A stretch of 64,000 nt of DNA from Solenopsis invicta (taxonomy: Eukaryota > Arthropoda > Insecta > Hymenoptera > Formicidae), in NCBI RefSeq assembly GCF_016802725.1, contig NC_052677.1:19111329-19175328 (forward strand). The letters are read 5' to 3'. The notes under the pieces were generated by a model that searched no databases, was not told the origin of the DNA, and was given only the letters and a program-made list of their open reading frames with translations. Each line of letters opens with the position of its first letter. Position 1 is the stretch's first letter. Shown piece by piece: positions 40,951 through 48,388 of this stretch. The position numbers and the translations under genes are program-made.

Positions 40951-43374
40951 CAGTAACCTAACATGAAATCCGCGTCTTTAAACTAGCGATATTGCACGTA
41001 ACAAATTGTAAGATCGATAAATACAACTAAAAAAGTATAATCGACACCTTCATACGTAAATTGATCCTTAAAAAATAAATTTCTTAACACTACATTCTTG
41101 TATCAATCATATAAAAAAAAAATTTTTTTCTCATATTTACAATAATAATATAAAGATTAGTATATTTAAGAAAAACTCTGACATTTTAATATCGTAACTG
41201 CTAGGCGGAATATGGCAGCAACAAGAGTTTACCGGACCACCCTTGCCGTACGCGGCACTAATCGATGATTTAAAACCCGCCACGAGATACACCATACATG
41301 TAATAGCGGAAGGTCCAGCTGGGCGATCTGTTCCCTCACCGGAGCTCATTGTCAGAACCGAGCCGCAGAAACCAGCTGGTCCGCCAATGAATCTCGCAGC
41401 CAGATCTCTCTCCTCGTCCGAGATACTCGTTACTTGGTCACCGCCATTGCTTGAGCTTCGTCACGGTGACATACAGGGCTTTAATGTCGGTTACAAGGAA
41501 ACGAGGTAAATGTTAGAAAAATTGTAAAAAAATTTCATTTTTGAATCTATCCTGAGCAGAGTTGGGCGTTTACGGAAGGACGAGTGGCATAGACGGGACA
41601 TTTATTATTTTAGCTCGAACAACCCATCGTACAACTTCAGCTCCGTCTCGGGCGATGGTGAGGAAGGCGGCGGAGAGCTTCGACTTACGGGTCTTAGGCC
41701 GTACACCAGATACACTCTCGTCGTCCGTGCTTACAATCAGGTTGGGCCAGGACCTCTGTCCGAACCTCTGATCACGCAAACCTTGGAAGACGGTGATTAT
41801 TATTAAATACATCGTATAAAATCTTATCATCTCTCGTTTTATCCTAAATCTTTTTTTATTTCTTTTTATTATCTTTTGTTCTTTTTTTATTAGCTCTAAG
41901 ATACGGAGTTTAAAAATAGAATAATCGTCTGAAATTGATCGTTTGTAGTTCCCAGCATGCCACCGGATGACGTGAGATGCGCCGCACTCACCTCTCAGTC
42001 CTTGCAAGTGTCTTGGCAACCCCCGCCTAGCAGTCATAGTAACGGCATTATCCAAGGCTACAAATTGAATTACGAACCGATTTTGGCGGATGCGTGGCGA
42101 GGGGTAGACGAGATGGAGGTGGCTATTCTACTAAATTAATCGTGTGTTCCGTATCTTGTCTTAATTAAGTAATCAATCAATTAATTCCGTGATTAGGTTC
42201 GTAAAACAAGCGCCCTGACAACGGTCCTAACTGGACTTAGACGGTACACCAATTACACTATCCAGGTTTTGGCTTATACCAGAATTGGCGACGGTGTGCC
42301 TTCCGCGACGATTTACTGCCAGACGGAGGAAGACGGTAATTTGCTTAGCTTCTCAGGATAATCTTTGTTTTTTTACAAAATTTTAATTAATATTTTTTTT
42401 CGATTTTTTACTTCTACTTTAGTGCCGGGTAGTCCAGCTGATATCAAGGTTGTCGTGAGTTCACCGCAGGCTCTCTTCATCTCATGGCTACCGCCGCTCG
42501 AGCCAAACGGAGTTATTACGAAATACAATCTTTACACAAGGTATGATGAAAATAAAATAAAATAAAATAAATAATTATATTCTACCTCTTACGTCTTGCC
42601 TATGACAATATTACTAATATCGTACTTATCTCGTATGATTAAATTTCTAAATTATCATTTCTCCATTCATCAAGTTTGCAAAGATAATTAAAAATTCTTC
42701 AGAGTTGTCGACGGACGGGAGGAGCTCAATCACGGCAAGAAGACGTTACCGGCGACGAGCACGTTTTTTGAGGCGACTGACTTGCAGCAACACGTAGAGT
42801 ATCAATTCTGGGTGACTGGCAGTACTCGGATGGGCGAGGGCCAGAGTTCGAGGGTGGCGGCGCAAGTGCCGACGAATCGAGTGCCAGCCAGGATCACGTC
42901 CTTCGGCGGGCACGTGGTGCGTCCGTGGCGGGGTTCGGTGACTTTGGCGTGCAACGCGGTCGGGGATCCGACAAGGGACTGGTACAAGAGTACGACGGAA
43001 CAGATACGTACCGATTCTACCAGGAACGTGCAGATCCTTACGACCGGGGAGCTCGTGTTGTCGAATCTGCAGTCGCAAGACAGCGGGAATTATACCTGTC
43101 AAGTGGAGAACTCCCAAGGCAGCGACAAGCTACACTACACCCTCACGGTGCAAGGTAATCATTGTTTCTTCTCTCTTATTTTTGTGCCACCAAGTTTAAC
43201 AAAGATTTTATTCCAGAATTTTATACAATATTGTACGTCTTGATATTAGAATAATTATTTATTTGTTTGCTCGCAGTTATTACGATGTAATTATATACCG
43301 CTTCATGATTACGGTGCTAACATTCTGCTAAATAGGTTTTAATCGACTTATTATGTAAACACTAATTCAGAATA

Positions 43375-43435
<61 letters not shown>

Positions 43436-46400
43436 AGTACAGAATATACCGTAGTCTAAATTTACTGTGTTGCAGTTCCGCCCAGTGCACCTGTGTTGTA
43501 CGTAACCAGCTCTACCTCGAGCAGCGTGTTATTACATTGGAAATCTGAGCATAACGGCGGTGCGCCTTTGACGGGCTATACATTGTATTACCGAACTACT
43601 CACGGAACCCTTGATGAGTTACAGTTATCTCGCCATGCTACTAGTCACGAATTAAAGGTAAACTTACTAAAAATTAAATTGTATATAATTAATCGTGATA
43701 TATTTTAATCGTTGATGAAAAAATGCTCTAAGCAAATTATTAAGATTATACAATAAATCTAGAGTGTCAAAACTTTTTGCAACATTGCTTGAATGTCCGT
43801 CCGTGTTTGAATATCCGTCATAATTATTTTAATGGTCCAACAAAATTATCTTCGGATCAGTTAAATTTTTAAATACTTGAGCAAAATCTTTCCACGTAGA
43901 GATTAAATTGATAAAGATTAATAGGCATGTACGAATGAAGAAAATGCAATTGTAATTTCTTTAACAGGGGCTCCTGTGCGGTAACACGTATCAGTTGTAT
44001 TTGACATCGCATAATAAAATCGGCAACAGTCCGTCGTCGCCGGTGCTTTCGGTTCGAACTCAAGGCCAAGCTCCGGGAATTCCACCGTCAGCCGCTTTCC
44101 TCAATCCAAACTCCACCACTCTGGTGCTACGATTGCACGTCTGGCCCGACAATGGTTGCCCAATAAAGTACTTCGTTATTCAGTACAGGCCGGTAAATGA
44201 GTTTCATTGGACCCTGGTGTCGAACAATATCAAGATGCAACGGCGATTCGTCGTAACAAATTTAACACCTAGTTCGGTCTATCAACTCAAAGTCGAGGCT
44301 CATAATGTGGCCGGCAGCAATCAGGCGGAATTCACATTTATTACTTTGACAAAAGAAGGTGGTAAGTTTGAAAATAGATCAAATTGAGACAGCTAACGCA
44401 TGAAGGAAACACTTAATATAACGCAACTTTTATCAGATGCGTTTGCGCTCTTCAACGAAACTAAGTTTAAAAGTTTATATCTCAAAGCACTGTGTTACTG
44501 TAACTTTGCAGAAGTACCGCCACCAGGGCTGTCAAAGCCCGGTATGACGTCGACTATGTCGTTTTATACGGATATTAAAGTGTTACTGCCGTTGCTCATT
44601 GCTACTATCGCGTTGGTCGCCGCAGCGGTGATCGTCGCCTTTCGCTGGAAAAACAGTGAGTCTAATTTATTATCACAGACATTCTCACATAAAGACTGAA
44701 ATACTATTGGTCTCGTTAATCTTTTTAATTGCATATTTTTTATTTTACATTTCATTCATTTATTTTAATATTTTTCTCAATCCTGGTGAACAATTTTCTC
44801 AGAATTTTTTGTATATTTTTTTACAAGTTTATTTAATTTTTATATAATTTTTGTAAAACAGTTTTAGAAAAGTTCTCAAATTTTTGAAACAAATTGCAAC
44901 ATTTTTCAGAAATAAAAAAAGTTCCGAGATATTATGTGAGAAATTCTGAGAAAAATTTTTACCATTGAAACGCAATACTTAATTAAATATTTTTCAATAT
45001 TTTTAATATGCCAAAGAAATTGGAAGAGTTAATGGAAGAATGCGTTTGCCAGGATACTTGGGAGGTCAAATGCAACGGCCGATGAAAGAGTCGCAGGAGA
45101 ATCAACAGAATGCAGAAACGCAACGAGAACGTTATTACGCCACGATACATAAAGTGGCATTGCAACAAGCGGCGAATACGGGCACGGGGCCCGACAAGAT
45201 TCCAGGTGAACCTTTGTTACGATATGGACAACCATCAGGTTTGGTACTATAATTATTGTTGCGCAGGTATAAGACGACTGCCTTTAGCGCCGCTCAATAA
45301 TATAAAACAAGACTTGGAAAATTAAAAAAAAAAATTGTTTTTTTCTTTTAATTACAGAATCAGTTACTTTAAATTAAAAAAATTTTTATCTTTGTCTCTC
45401 TAATATTCTTTAATTAGTTTTAAACATATAAATCTATTTATTGCTTAAGCAAAATTTCTGCCTAAGAAATAATTATCAAATTAGTGAAAGTCAAAGCAAA
45501 TTCAATTTCGTGCATGAGTACGGAATCGAAATGGATGGACGACTGAGACAGTTAGCCCGACGCGATTTGAAAGGTAGGCAATGCCTCTGATGGGTTACAG
45601 AGACAGCGGAGGACATTTCGCCGTACGCTACGTTCCAGCTTTCGGAGGGTGGCGGGGGAAGCCTGGCAGGGTTGGGCGCGTTGGGCGGACTGGGAGGCGC
45701 GGCGGAGGCCACGGCGGCCGGTCTCCACCCGAACAACACCCTTCTGCACAGCTTCATGTATCACGAGCACGCCATGACCGAAGGGTGCGCGAGCCCTCCA
45801 CCGGCGGCGACGGTATATACACTGAACATTTTCTTCTTTCATCTAATTTTAAATTATTAGTCTGCAAACTATACATAATATAGAAACGCTATAAATTGCG
45901 TCTGGCACACAAAGATTCAATTTGCACAGAGCATGAAGAGCGTGTCGTCGAGAAGGCGACAGCAGAGAAAGCAGCAAACCCCAGGCGATGTCGAGAGCGA
46001 CGAGAGCGAGTCTGACCCGGACCAACTGATCAGCTCGCGCACGGAATCGTCGAATCAGCTGGACGCTGGGAAATTAAAACATAGTACGAAAACAAATTTT
46101 GATTTAAAGTTTATTAAAACGTTTTCGGCTTATCGATCTTCTAACAAAATGTCCTTTCAGTTCGCGCAGTCTCGGACTTTATCTATCACGGCACGTCGAG
46201 CACATCTTCGGACATTTCTCCCATGTCGGAACAGAAGTCACTGCCACGGAGGGGGCGATCAAGGTAACGATCAAGTTATACAATCAATTTCGCAGTTAAT
46301 AATTTTTTAAGTTTTAATCTCTCAGATGATTTTAATGTTAAGATACACAAAATGTGTACTTCTCAATGATTCTGAATGAAACCTTTGCAAAATACATATT

Positions 46401-46790
46401 TGTCTCATTTAAATTAAATATACAAAAAATGTTAAAAATTATTATATACTAAATTAATTAGAAGTACGTAGCCTACTTGATCATTCGATCACTCCTCATC
46501 GCAACATCTAGTAAGCTGTTTCTTTTGGCTATCTCGTAAGATGGCATGTTCCCAGCAGGAGCTCTCTACGCACACTACTACCGCCGATCTCGGTCGCGGA
46601 GACCGCGTTCGTCGGTGGCAATCAGGGGGCGGTTGTGCCCACGCCGGGGAACGGGGACCGACCGGAGCTCAGCGAGGCTGAGTGCGACATCGATTCCCTG
46701 AAGAAGCTGAAATTGGGGCTGCGGAGCTCTCTATGGTCGCGGCCGAGCACTCAAAATAATCCCTCCTCGGATTACTCCATCGCTGTCTAA
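1591..46790 (+). CDS. Dscam2: Dscam2 cell-adhesion receptor, 5'-partial, 29 exons seen
   Basis: Homophilic neuronal recognition receptor of the Dscam family, a plasma membrane protein used in self-avoidance and tiling of neurites (family knowledge). The spliced reading frame in the window is about 1,807 residues: Ig2-Ig9, FN1-FN4, Ig10, FN5-FN6, one membrane helix and a cytoplasmic tail ending in SIAV and TAA. This is the exact Dscam domain order. Each Ig domain shows its Cys, the Trp of strand C and a YxC motif. Ig2 to Ig9 are mostly split over two exons. Exon phases agree at every junction, with consensus AG/GT borders. Signal peptide, Ig1 and first exons lie upstream of base 1. Only Ig7 is duplicated (exons at 33884 and 35289), the hallmark of Dscam2 rather than hypervariable Dscam1; honeybee AbsCAM has the same pair. 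Introns range from 77 bases to 18.6 kb. The weakest border is the acceptor near 45017. Confidence 0.93.
2523..3126. repeat. 156-bp direct repeats flanking a 290-bp insert
   Basis: Bases 2523-2678 recur at 2971-3126 with no visible difference. The insert between them is rich in the short motifs cggcattg and ggcagtg. It could be a tandem duplication, a small LTR-type element or an assembly duplication. Confidence 0.85.
6630..6877. mobile_element. piggyBac-type MITE, 248 bp
   Basis: Flanked by TTAA at 6626-6629 and 6878-6881. Ends are CCCTTAAC and GTTAAGGG, an 8-bp perfect terminal inverted repeat. No transposase coding. TTAA targets and CCC ends are typical of the piggyBac superfamily. Confidence 0.6.
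7249..7395 (+). CDS. Dscam2: Dscam2 exon: Ig2, second half
   Basis: Joins the previous exon to read DGKFHLLPTGELLVHS and the second cysteine in GYRCRTMHRLT, the Dscam exon 5 signature. Acceptor ttttgtag, donor gtgagt. Confidence 0.92.
7498..7615 (+). CDS. Dscam2: Dscam2 exon: Ig3, first half
   Basis: Reads DHRGVMPPVILENSG and then the first cysteine in SLVCVAQACPSPEY. Its last codon, CG plus G, is completed 18.6 kb downstream by the exon at 26202. This position is a large alternative cluster in Dscam1, but only one version is visible here. Confidence 0.88.
7993..8030. repeat. GAATC pentanucleotide cluster
   Basis: Degenerate run of cgaat units; further isolated copies occur nearby from 7925. 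Confidence 0.7.
10331..12160. repeat. Duplicated blocks in the order A-B-B'-A'
   Basis: Block A (about 10331-10558) recurs as A' (about 11922-12160) and block B (about 10632-11110) as B' (about 11421-11900), all in direct orientation. Copies are clearly diverged by point changes and small indels. No long reading frame is shared. Confidence 0.8.
13810..13873. repeat. Compound hairpin, 64 bases
   Basis: Inner perfect 11-bp stem (13832-13842 with 13845-13855, 2-base loop) inside an outer 13-bp stem (13810-13822 with 13861-13873, one mismatch), separated by an internal loop. Confidence 0.8.
14206..14233. repeat. 9-bp perfect hairpin
   Basis: ggctcagaa at 14206-14214 pairs with ttctgagcc at 14225-14233. 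Confidence 0.7.
16567..16600 (+). promoter_or_regulatory. Core promoter of unit 1
   Basis: TATATAAAG at 16567-16575, followed about 20 bases later by cacacgtcaatg as a possible initiator. The first AATAAA downstream in the unit is at 17042. Confidence 0.5.
17042..17047 (+). terminator. Poly(A) signal of unit 1
   Basis: AATAAA in the conserved 3' block; matching signals are at 17581-17586 (unit 2) and 18550-18555 (unit 3). Confidence 0.5.
17677..17712. repeat. (CT)n microsatellite in unit 3
   Basis: About 18 CT dinucleotides inserted where units 1 and 2 have only a short CT stretch or none. Confidence 0.95.
17914..17945 (+). promoter_or_regulatory. Core promoter of unit 3
   Basis: TATAAAG at 17914-17920 in the same sequence block as unit 1. 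Unit 2 has gtgtaaag at the matching place (17346), so its TATA box is damaged. Confidence 0.5.
19700..20620. repeat. Degenerate ~200-bp tandem repeat
   Basis: Similar segments begin near 19690, 19965, 20160 and 20360, each with a catgcattataaa-like start, a 'tctataattcgtat' motif and a 'gaaatgtatttgta' motif. The copies are quite diverged. Confidence 0.6.
20850..20911. repeat. (CA)n followed by (CG)n
   Basis: About 24 CA units run straight into about 7 CG units, all alternating purine-pyrimidine. Confidence 0.95.
21520..21890. repeat. AT-rich interspersed repeat, copy 1
   Basis: Similar to copy 2 at 23455-23800. Its first part carries an inverted repeat (gatgatttatgtaaag near 21534 against ctttgtataaatcatc near 21635), which suggests a MITE. 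Confidence 0.65.
22640..22669. repeat. (CT)n microsatellite
   Basis: Pure CT run next to ctcctcctc. A (GA)n run follows at 22893. Confidence 0.95.
22893..22921. repeat. (GA)n microsatellite
   Basis: Pure GA run, the complement of the CT run 220 bases upstream. Confidence 0.95.
23455..23800. repeat. AT-rich interspersed repeat, copy 2
   Basis: Direct, diverged copy of 21520-21890. Shared stretches include cttattcacacaactttcat and tttatttgaaatgttaatat. Confidence 0.65.
24837..24879. repeat. (AT)n microsatellite
   Basis: Uninterrupted AT run of about 43 bases. Confidence 0.95.
26202..26363 (+). CDS. Dscam2: Dscam2 exon: Ig3, second half
   Basis: Reads WYAQTGAEPMLVLSGPRTRL and ends with the Ig motif EDSGVYRCSASNPGGEAS. 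Acceptor gcttgcag, donor gtaata. Confidence 0.93.
26538..26821 (+). CDS. Dscam2: Dscam2 exon: Ig4
   Basis: One exon encodes all of Ig4: APLHVEVTPPLLSVHLGG, first cysteine in FRCEVG, Trp in FITWYKDGRQLPG and second cysteine in RGMYQCIVRR. Acceptor actccag, donor gtacgt. Confidence 0.94.
27367..27412. repeat. (CT)n microsatellite
   Basis: About 23 CT units. Confidence 0.95.
28779..28838. repeat. (CT)n and (AT)n compound microsatellite
   Basis: CT run 28779-28810 followed by AT run 28815-28838. Confidence 0.95.
29881..29911. repeat. (CT)n microsatellite
   Basis: Pure run of about 15 CT units. Confidence 0.95.
30600..30744 (+). CDS. Dscam2: Dscam2 exon: Ig5, first half
   Basis: Reads DAPPVLLYSFIEQTLQPG, first cysteine in SLKCSAAGNPTP and Trp in VSWALDGFPLP. 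Acceptor acgttccag, donor gtaagc. Confidence 0.93.
31166..31210. repeat. (CA)n microsatellite
   Basis: About 22 AC units. Confidence 0.95.
31886..32373. mobile_element. AT-rich inverted-repeat element, MITE-like
   Basis: Ends 31886-31920 and 32338-32373 form an imperfect 35-bp inverted repeat (about 31 matches) with tcagaatttt-like cores. No coding capacity. A shorter element with the same ttctcagaattt ends lies at 44784-44969. Confidence 0.55.
32649..32800 (+). CDS. Dscam2: Dscam2 exon: Ig5, second half
   Basis: Reads FVIGQYVTVHGDVISHVN and then VEDGGEYSCTAENRAGKVT, strongly conserved in Dscam proteins. Acceptor tgcgcaag is weak, but it is the only one keeping the frame. Donor gtgcgt. Confidence 0.9.
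33270..33542 (+). CDS. Dscam2: Dscam2 exon: Ig6
   Basis: Whole Ig6: GLPYIRLIPKVTAVAGETL, cysteine in LKCPVAGYPIEEIKWER and second cysteine in GVYTCWARNKQGHSAR. Acceptor catccag, donor gtaagg. Confidence 0.94.
33884..34168 (+). CDS. Dscam2: Dscam2 alternative exon Ig7A
   Basis: First of two versions of Ig7: VPPKISPFTADRDLHLGE, TCSVTRGDLPLSITWLKDG and NGNYSCVARNVAAEVSHM. Length 285 bases, phase 1 at both ends, so it is exchangeable with the exon at 35289. In Drosophila Dscam2 the two Ig7 exons are mutually exclusive and give isoform-specific homophilic binding (known of the family). Confidence 0.93.
34169..35288 (+). other. Intron between the two Ig7 exons
   Basis: 1,120 bases, far too long for simple steric exclusion of the two exons. 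It holds a GT-rich patch near 34229-34262 and AT-rich repeats near 35010-35190, with no third Ig7 copy. Confidence 0.7.
35289..35588 (+). CDS. Dscam2: Dscam2 alternative exon Ig7B
   Basis: Second version of Ig7: VPPIIEPFTFQEGLSEGM, TVCGVAAGDPPLTISWLKDG and SGDYTCVAANPAAEVRYT. Length 300 bases, phase 1 at both ends. Two possible donors lie seven bases apart at its end (CAG/gtaaaa and AAAG/gtaact); only the second keeps the frame. Confidence 0.93.
37299..37350. repeat. (TTA)n microsatellite
   Basis: About 17 TTA units. Confidence 0.95.
38327..38365. repeat. (CT)n microsatellite
   Basis: CT run broken by one TTT. Confidence 0.9.
38662..38781 (+). CDS. Dscam2: Dscam2 exon: Ig8, first half
   Basis: Reads VPPRWIVEPTDVSVERN, cysteine in LHCQAQGVPTPTIVWKKATG, near-identical to Dscam family Ig8. 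Acceptor gacgttacag, donor gtgaga. Confidence 0.94.
38782..39453 (+). other. Dscam2 intron within Ig8
   Basis: 672 bases, AT-rich, no distinct element seen. Confidence 0.7.
39454..39627 (+). CDS. Dscam2: Dscam2 exon: Ig8, second half
   Basis: Reads GSKAGDYEELRERTYTKIL, then LLLQHVKEDREGFYLCHASN with the second cysteine. Acceptor gttaacag, donor gtgagt. Confidence 0.94.
39780..39930 (+). CDS. Dscam2: Dscam2 exon: Ig9, first half
   Basis: Reads SSPYFAAPSRLVTVKKGDT, cysteine in LHCEVHGDKPVTVTWLKGG. Acceptor gctgtgtag, donor gtaagt. Confidence 0.92.
39931..40456 (+). other. Dscam2 intron within Ig9
   Basis: 526 bases with nothing distinct beyond splice sites. Confidence 0.7.
40457..40605 (+). 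CDS. Dscam2: Dscam2 exon: Ig9, second half
   Basis: Reads RVAVKQEVTPDGVIAQLQI, second cysteine in SGAYFCQANNLYGRDQQL. Acceptor ttataaag, donor gtacga. Confidence 0.92.
40736..40867 (+). CDS. Dscam2: Dscam2 exon: FN1, first half
   Basis: Start of the first fibronectin III domain: EPPQPPTALETAMVASRS, core Trp in INVKWQHKSQDTSEV, then YILQYKEGEG. Acceptor tgttttag, donor gtaagc. Confidence 0.92.
41205..41505 (+). CDS. Dscam2: Dscam2 exon: end of FN1 and start of FN2
   Basis: FN1 closes with LKPATRYTIHVIAEGPAGRS. FN2 opens with PAGPPMNLAARSLSSSEILV and the core Trp in TWSPP. Acceptor aactgctag, donor gtaaat. Confidence 0.92.
41614..41792 (+). CDS. Dscam2: Dscam2 exon: FN2, second half
   Basis: Reads SSNNPSYNFSSVSGDGEEG and the FN motif LRPYTRYTLVVRAYNQVGPG. 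It keeps the frame on both sides. Acceptor ttattttag, donor gtgatt. Confidence 0.91.
41949..42118 (+). CDS. Dscam2: Dscam2 exon: FN3, first half
   Basis: Reads VPSMPPDDVRCAALTSQSLQ, core Trp in VSWQPPPSSHSNG and GYKLNYEP. It ends on a whole codon with a weak donor, gtggct. Confidence 0.9.
42197..42335 (+). CDS. Dscam2: Dscam2 exon: FN3, second half
   Basis: Reads VRKTSALTTVLTGLRRYTNY and TIQVLAYTRIGDGVPS. The intron before it is only 78 bases long. Donor gtaatt. Confidence 0.92.
42423..42540 (+). CDS. Dscam2: Dscam2 exon: FN4, first half
   Basis: Reads VPGSPADIKVVVSSPQALFI, core Trp in SWLPPLEPNG and YNLYTR. Acceptor ctactttag, donor gtatga. Confidence 0.92.
42703..43154 (+). CDS. Dscam2: Dscam2 exon: end of FN4 and all of Ig10
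   Basis: Largest exon in the gene. FN4 ends with VEYQFWVTGSTRMGEG. Ig10 follows, with cysteines in LACNAVGDPTRDWYKS and SGNYTCQVENSQGSDK. The Ig domain inserted between FN4 and FN5 is diagnostic of Dscam. Confidence 0.94.
43378..43429. repeat. (TG)n microsatellite
   Basis: About 25 TG units, ending some 46 bases before the FN5 acceptor. Confidence 0.95.
43476..43657 (+). CDS. Dscam2: Dscam2 exon: FN5, first half
   Basis: Reads VPPSAPVLYVTSSTSSSVLL, core Trp in HWKSEHNGGAPLTGYTLYY. It ends on a whole codon. A (TG)n tract lies upstream in the preceding intron. Confidence 0.92.
43968..44361 (+). CDS. Dscam2: Dscam2 exon: end of FN5 and all of FN6
   Basis: FN5 ends with LLCGNTYQLYLTSHNKIGNS. 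FN6 reads PGIPPSAAFLNPNSTTLVL, WPDNGCPIKYFVIQYRP and VYQLKVEAHNVAGSN. Acceptor tttaacag, donor gtaagt. Confidence 0.92.
44512..44655 (+). CDS. Dscam2: Dscam2 exon: transmembrane segment
   Basis: A short linker, VPPPGLSKPGM, precedes a hydrophobic helix, LLPLLIATIALVAAAVIVAF, followed by basic RWKN as a stop-transfer. Acceptor actttgcag, donor gtgagt. Confidence 0.92.
44784..44969. mobile_element. Short inverted-repeat element in tail intron
   Basis: Ends with aattttctcagaatttt near 44791 and its complement near 44950. Related by its ends to 31886-32373. Confidence 0.45.
45017..45205 (+). CDS. Dscam2: Dscam2 exon: cytoplasmic tail, first part
   Basis: Reads NGRMRLPGYLGGQMQRPMKE and TQRERYYATIHKVALQQ. 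The 3' border (CCAG/gtgaac) is firm. The 5' border is one of two acceptors in the right phase, at 45017 or 45029. Confidence 0.8.
45601..45812 (+). CDS. Dscam2: Dscam2 exon: cytoplasmic tail, ETAEDISPYATF motif
   Basis: Joins the preceding exon to read PETAEDISPYATFQL, a conserved Dscam tail motif with a likely phosphorylated tyrosine. A Gly/Ala/Leu-rich stretch and MYHEHAMTEG follow. Acceptor gttacag, donor gtatat. Confidence 0.9.
45930..46083 (+). CDS. Dscam2: Dscam2 exon: cytoplasmic tail, basic and acidic stretch
   Basis: Reads SMKSVSSRRRQQRKQQTPG, then an acidic SDESESDPDQL. The donor inside CAT A/gtacga is inferred from the frame of the next exon. Confidence 0.85.
46161..46263 (+). CDS. 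Dscam2: Dscam2 exon: cytoplasmic tail, SEQKSLPRRGRS motif
   Basis: Reads RAVSDFIYHGTSSTSS and MSEQKSLPRRGRS, conserved in Dscam tails. Acceptor tcctttcag, donor gtaacg. Confidence 0.9.
46559..46790 (+). CDS. Dscam2: Dscam2 terminal coding exon
   Basis: Reads SSLRTLLPPISVAETAFVGG through LSEAECDIDSLKKLKLGL to SSDYSIAV and a TAA stop. The last residues I-A-V fit a class II PDZ ligand (inference). The acceptor is a tandem NAGNAG (cagcag), so one extra codon may be included. Confidence 0.9.
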
Positions 46791-47081
46791 TCTGTTTCCC
46801 GGATGTCACAACCCCCACGATAGCTTCCATTTTTCTCTTAACCCCGTGGGCCAAAGATTAGATAAATTGATCTCTTCCCTTCGTGTCTCGTCGAAAATTT
46901 TCTCGTGGCCATTCGTAGGGCCACTCGACTGCCACATCTTCTGTCGACGATAGATAAATAATTATATTCGGCTCGTTAACGACGATCGAGGAAGAGGCAT
47001 GCATAAATTAAGATCGCGGGAAAGATCGAGGCAACGAGGAAAGACGAGTATAGAAGAACATACGTGCGCACATAGAGTCAA

Positions 47082-47087
47082 ATAAAA
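47082..47087 (+). terminator. Candidate Dscam2 poly(A) signal
   Basis: AATAAA 292 bases after the Dscam2 stop, within an A-rich run. It is the first canonical signal downstream. Neural genes often use more distal sites, so longer 3' UTRs are possible. Confidence 0.4.
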
Positions 47088-48344
47088 AAAGACGATTTCT
47101 CGACACATAAAAAAATTTTAATCCTAGACATTTTTAAATTACGTTATTATTGATCAATTTACAAAATAAAAAAATTTTTCATTCCATAAATATTGACTTT
47201 ACAATACATAGGTAACGATGTAACACCCTGTAAAATTGTTCTTCTATAGACGTGTTTCTTCGTTGATCGAGCCAAGAGAGCTAGTCGAAAGTATCTATAA
47301 CTAGGGGGCGGTTGTCCTCTTCCTTGTTTACGCGCGACGCGAGATAACACACGTGCGTGGAGTGCGTGGAGTGCGTGAGTGATCGAGTCCGAGTGCGTGG
47401 ATGATCGTCGAATCGCGTGTACGAATGCGTGCCAAAACGACAATTTGCTCAGACCGCTGCGAGTCGTTTCGCCGGCGGGCGATCCATTCGAGACCAAAGA
47501 CTTAATCGTACGAACAGAGCACGGAAAAGTACCTCGCGTATCATGAACAAGAGAGATGGCAAGCTGCATCTGTTTCTATTCGAAAAATTCCTTTTCATTT
47601 ATATCACTTTTATATCATTGTTTTGTTTAATCCTTCCCTGTAATTTTCATCATCATATATGCATATCGTATATATTATTATATATTACATTACGATATTA
47701 TAAGATACATGTATTAAATTTGCAAGACTGCAAGAGATTTTAATTCATTCATTTATACAAAATATTTGATATCGAAAATCATTATTTCTTTATTATTTTA
47801 TTTCTCGTTATATTAATTAATCGCTATTCATATCTGATCATTATATTATTTATTACTATATTTAGTTCTTTTTTTGGTCTATTAATTTTTTTTTTTTACG
47901 TGTTTACATTTCGTTCACATTATTGACATTTAATAAGACTTTCTTTCCCATTTTCGATAAATATTGTATGAAGCAGCTCTCGCCATCCTGAAAATTATGC
48001 TCGTCTGTGTTCGGTGTGCGCATGTTATGCGCACGAATCGGGATGAGAACGGATCGGAAAGGAGAAGAGACCGGACTTCCGAGTCCTCTAAAAAGCGGAT
48101 CGTTGACGGTTGGGCTCTGTTGCATTGTAAAGTTTATATACGTACGAATATAGTACCGTTGATTACTTTAAGTCCGTTATTAAACCTAAGACTTCTATGT
48201 AGAACGTTTACCTGTACGCGGAGCGCGTTACGATCGGAGGGATCGAGTACGAGGCTAATCGTAGCGGTCTCGTTTTTCCCGCTCTGTAAAAAGATTTTCG
48301 GCCGGGACGCTTGAAGGGAGAGCCGCCGCGAGCTCTCCCTTTTT

Positions 48345-48349
<5 letters not shown>

Positions 48350-48387
<38 letters not shown>

Positions 48388-48388
48388 T
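48350..48388. repeat. (CT)n microsatellite
   Basis: CT run with two TTT interruptions. Confidence 0.9.
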
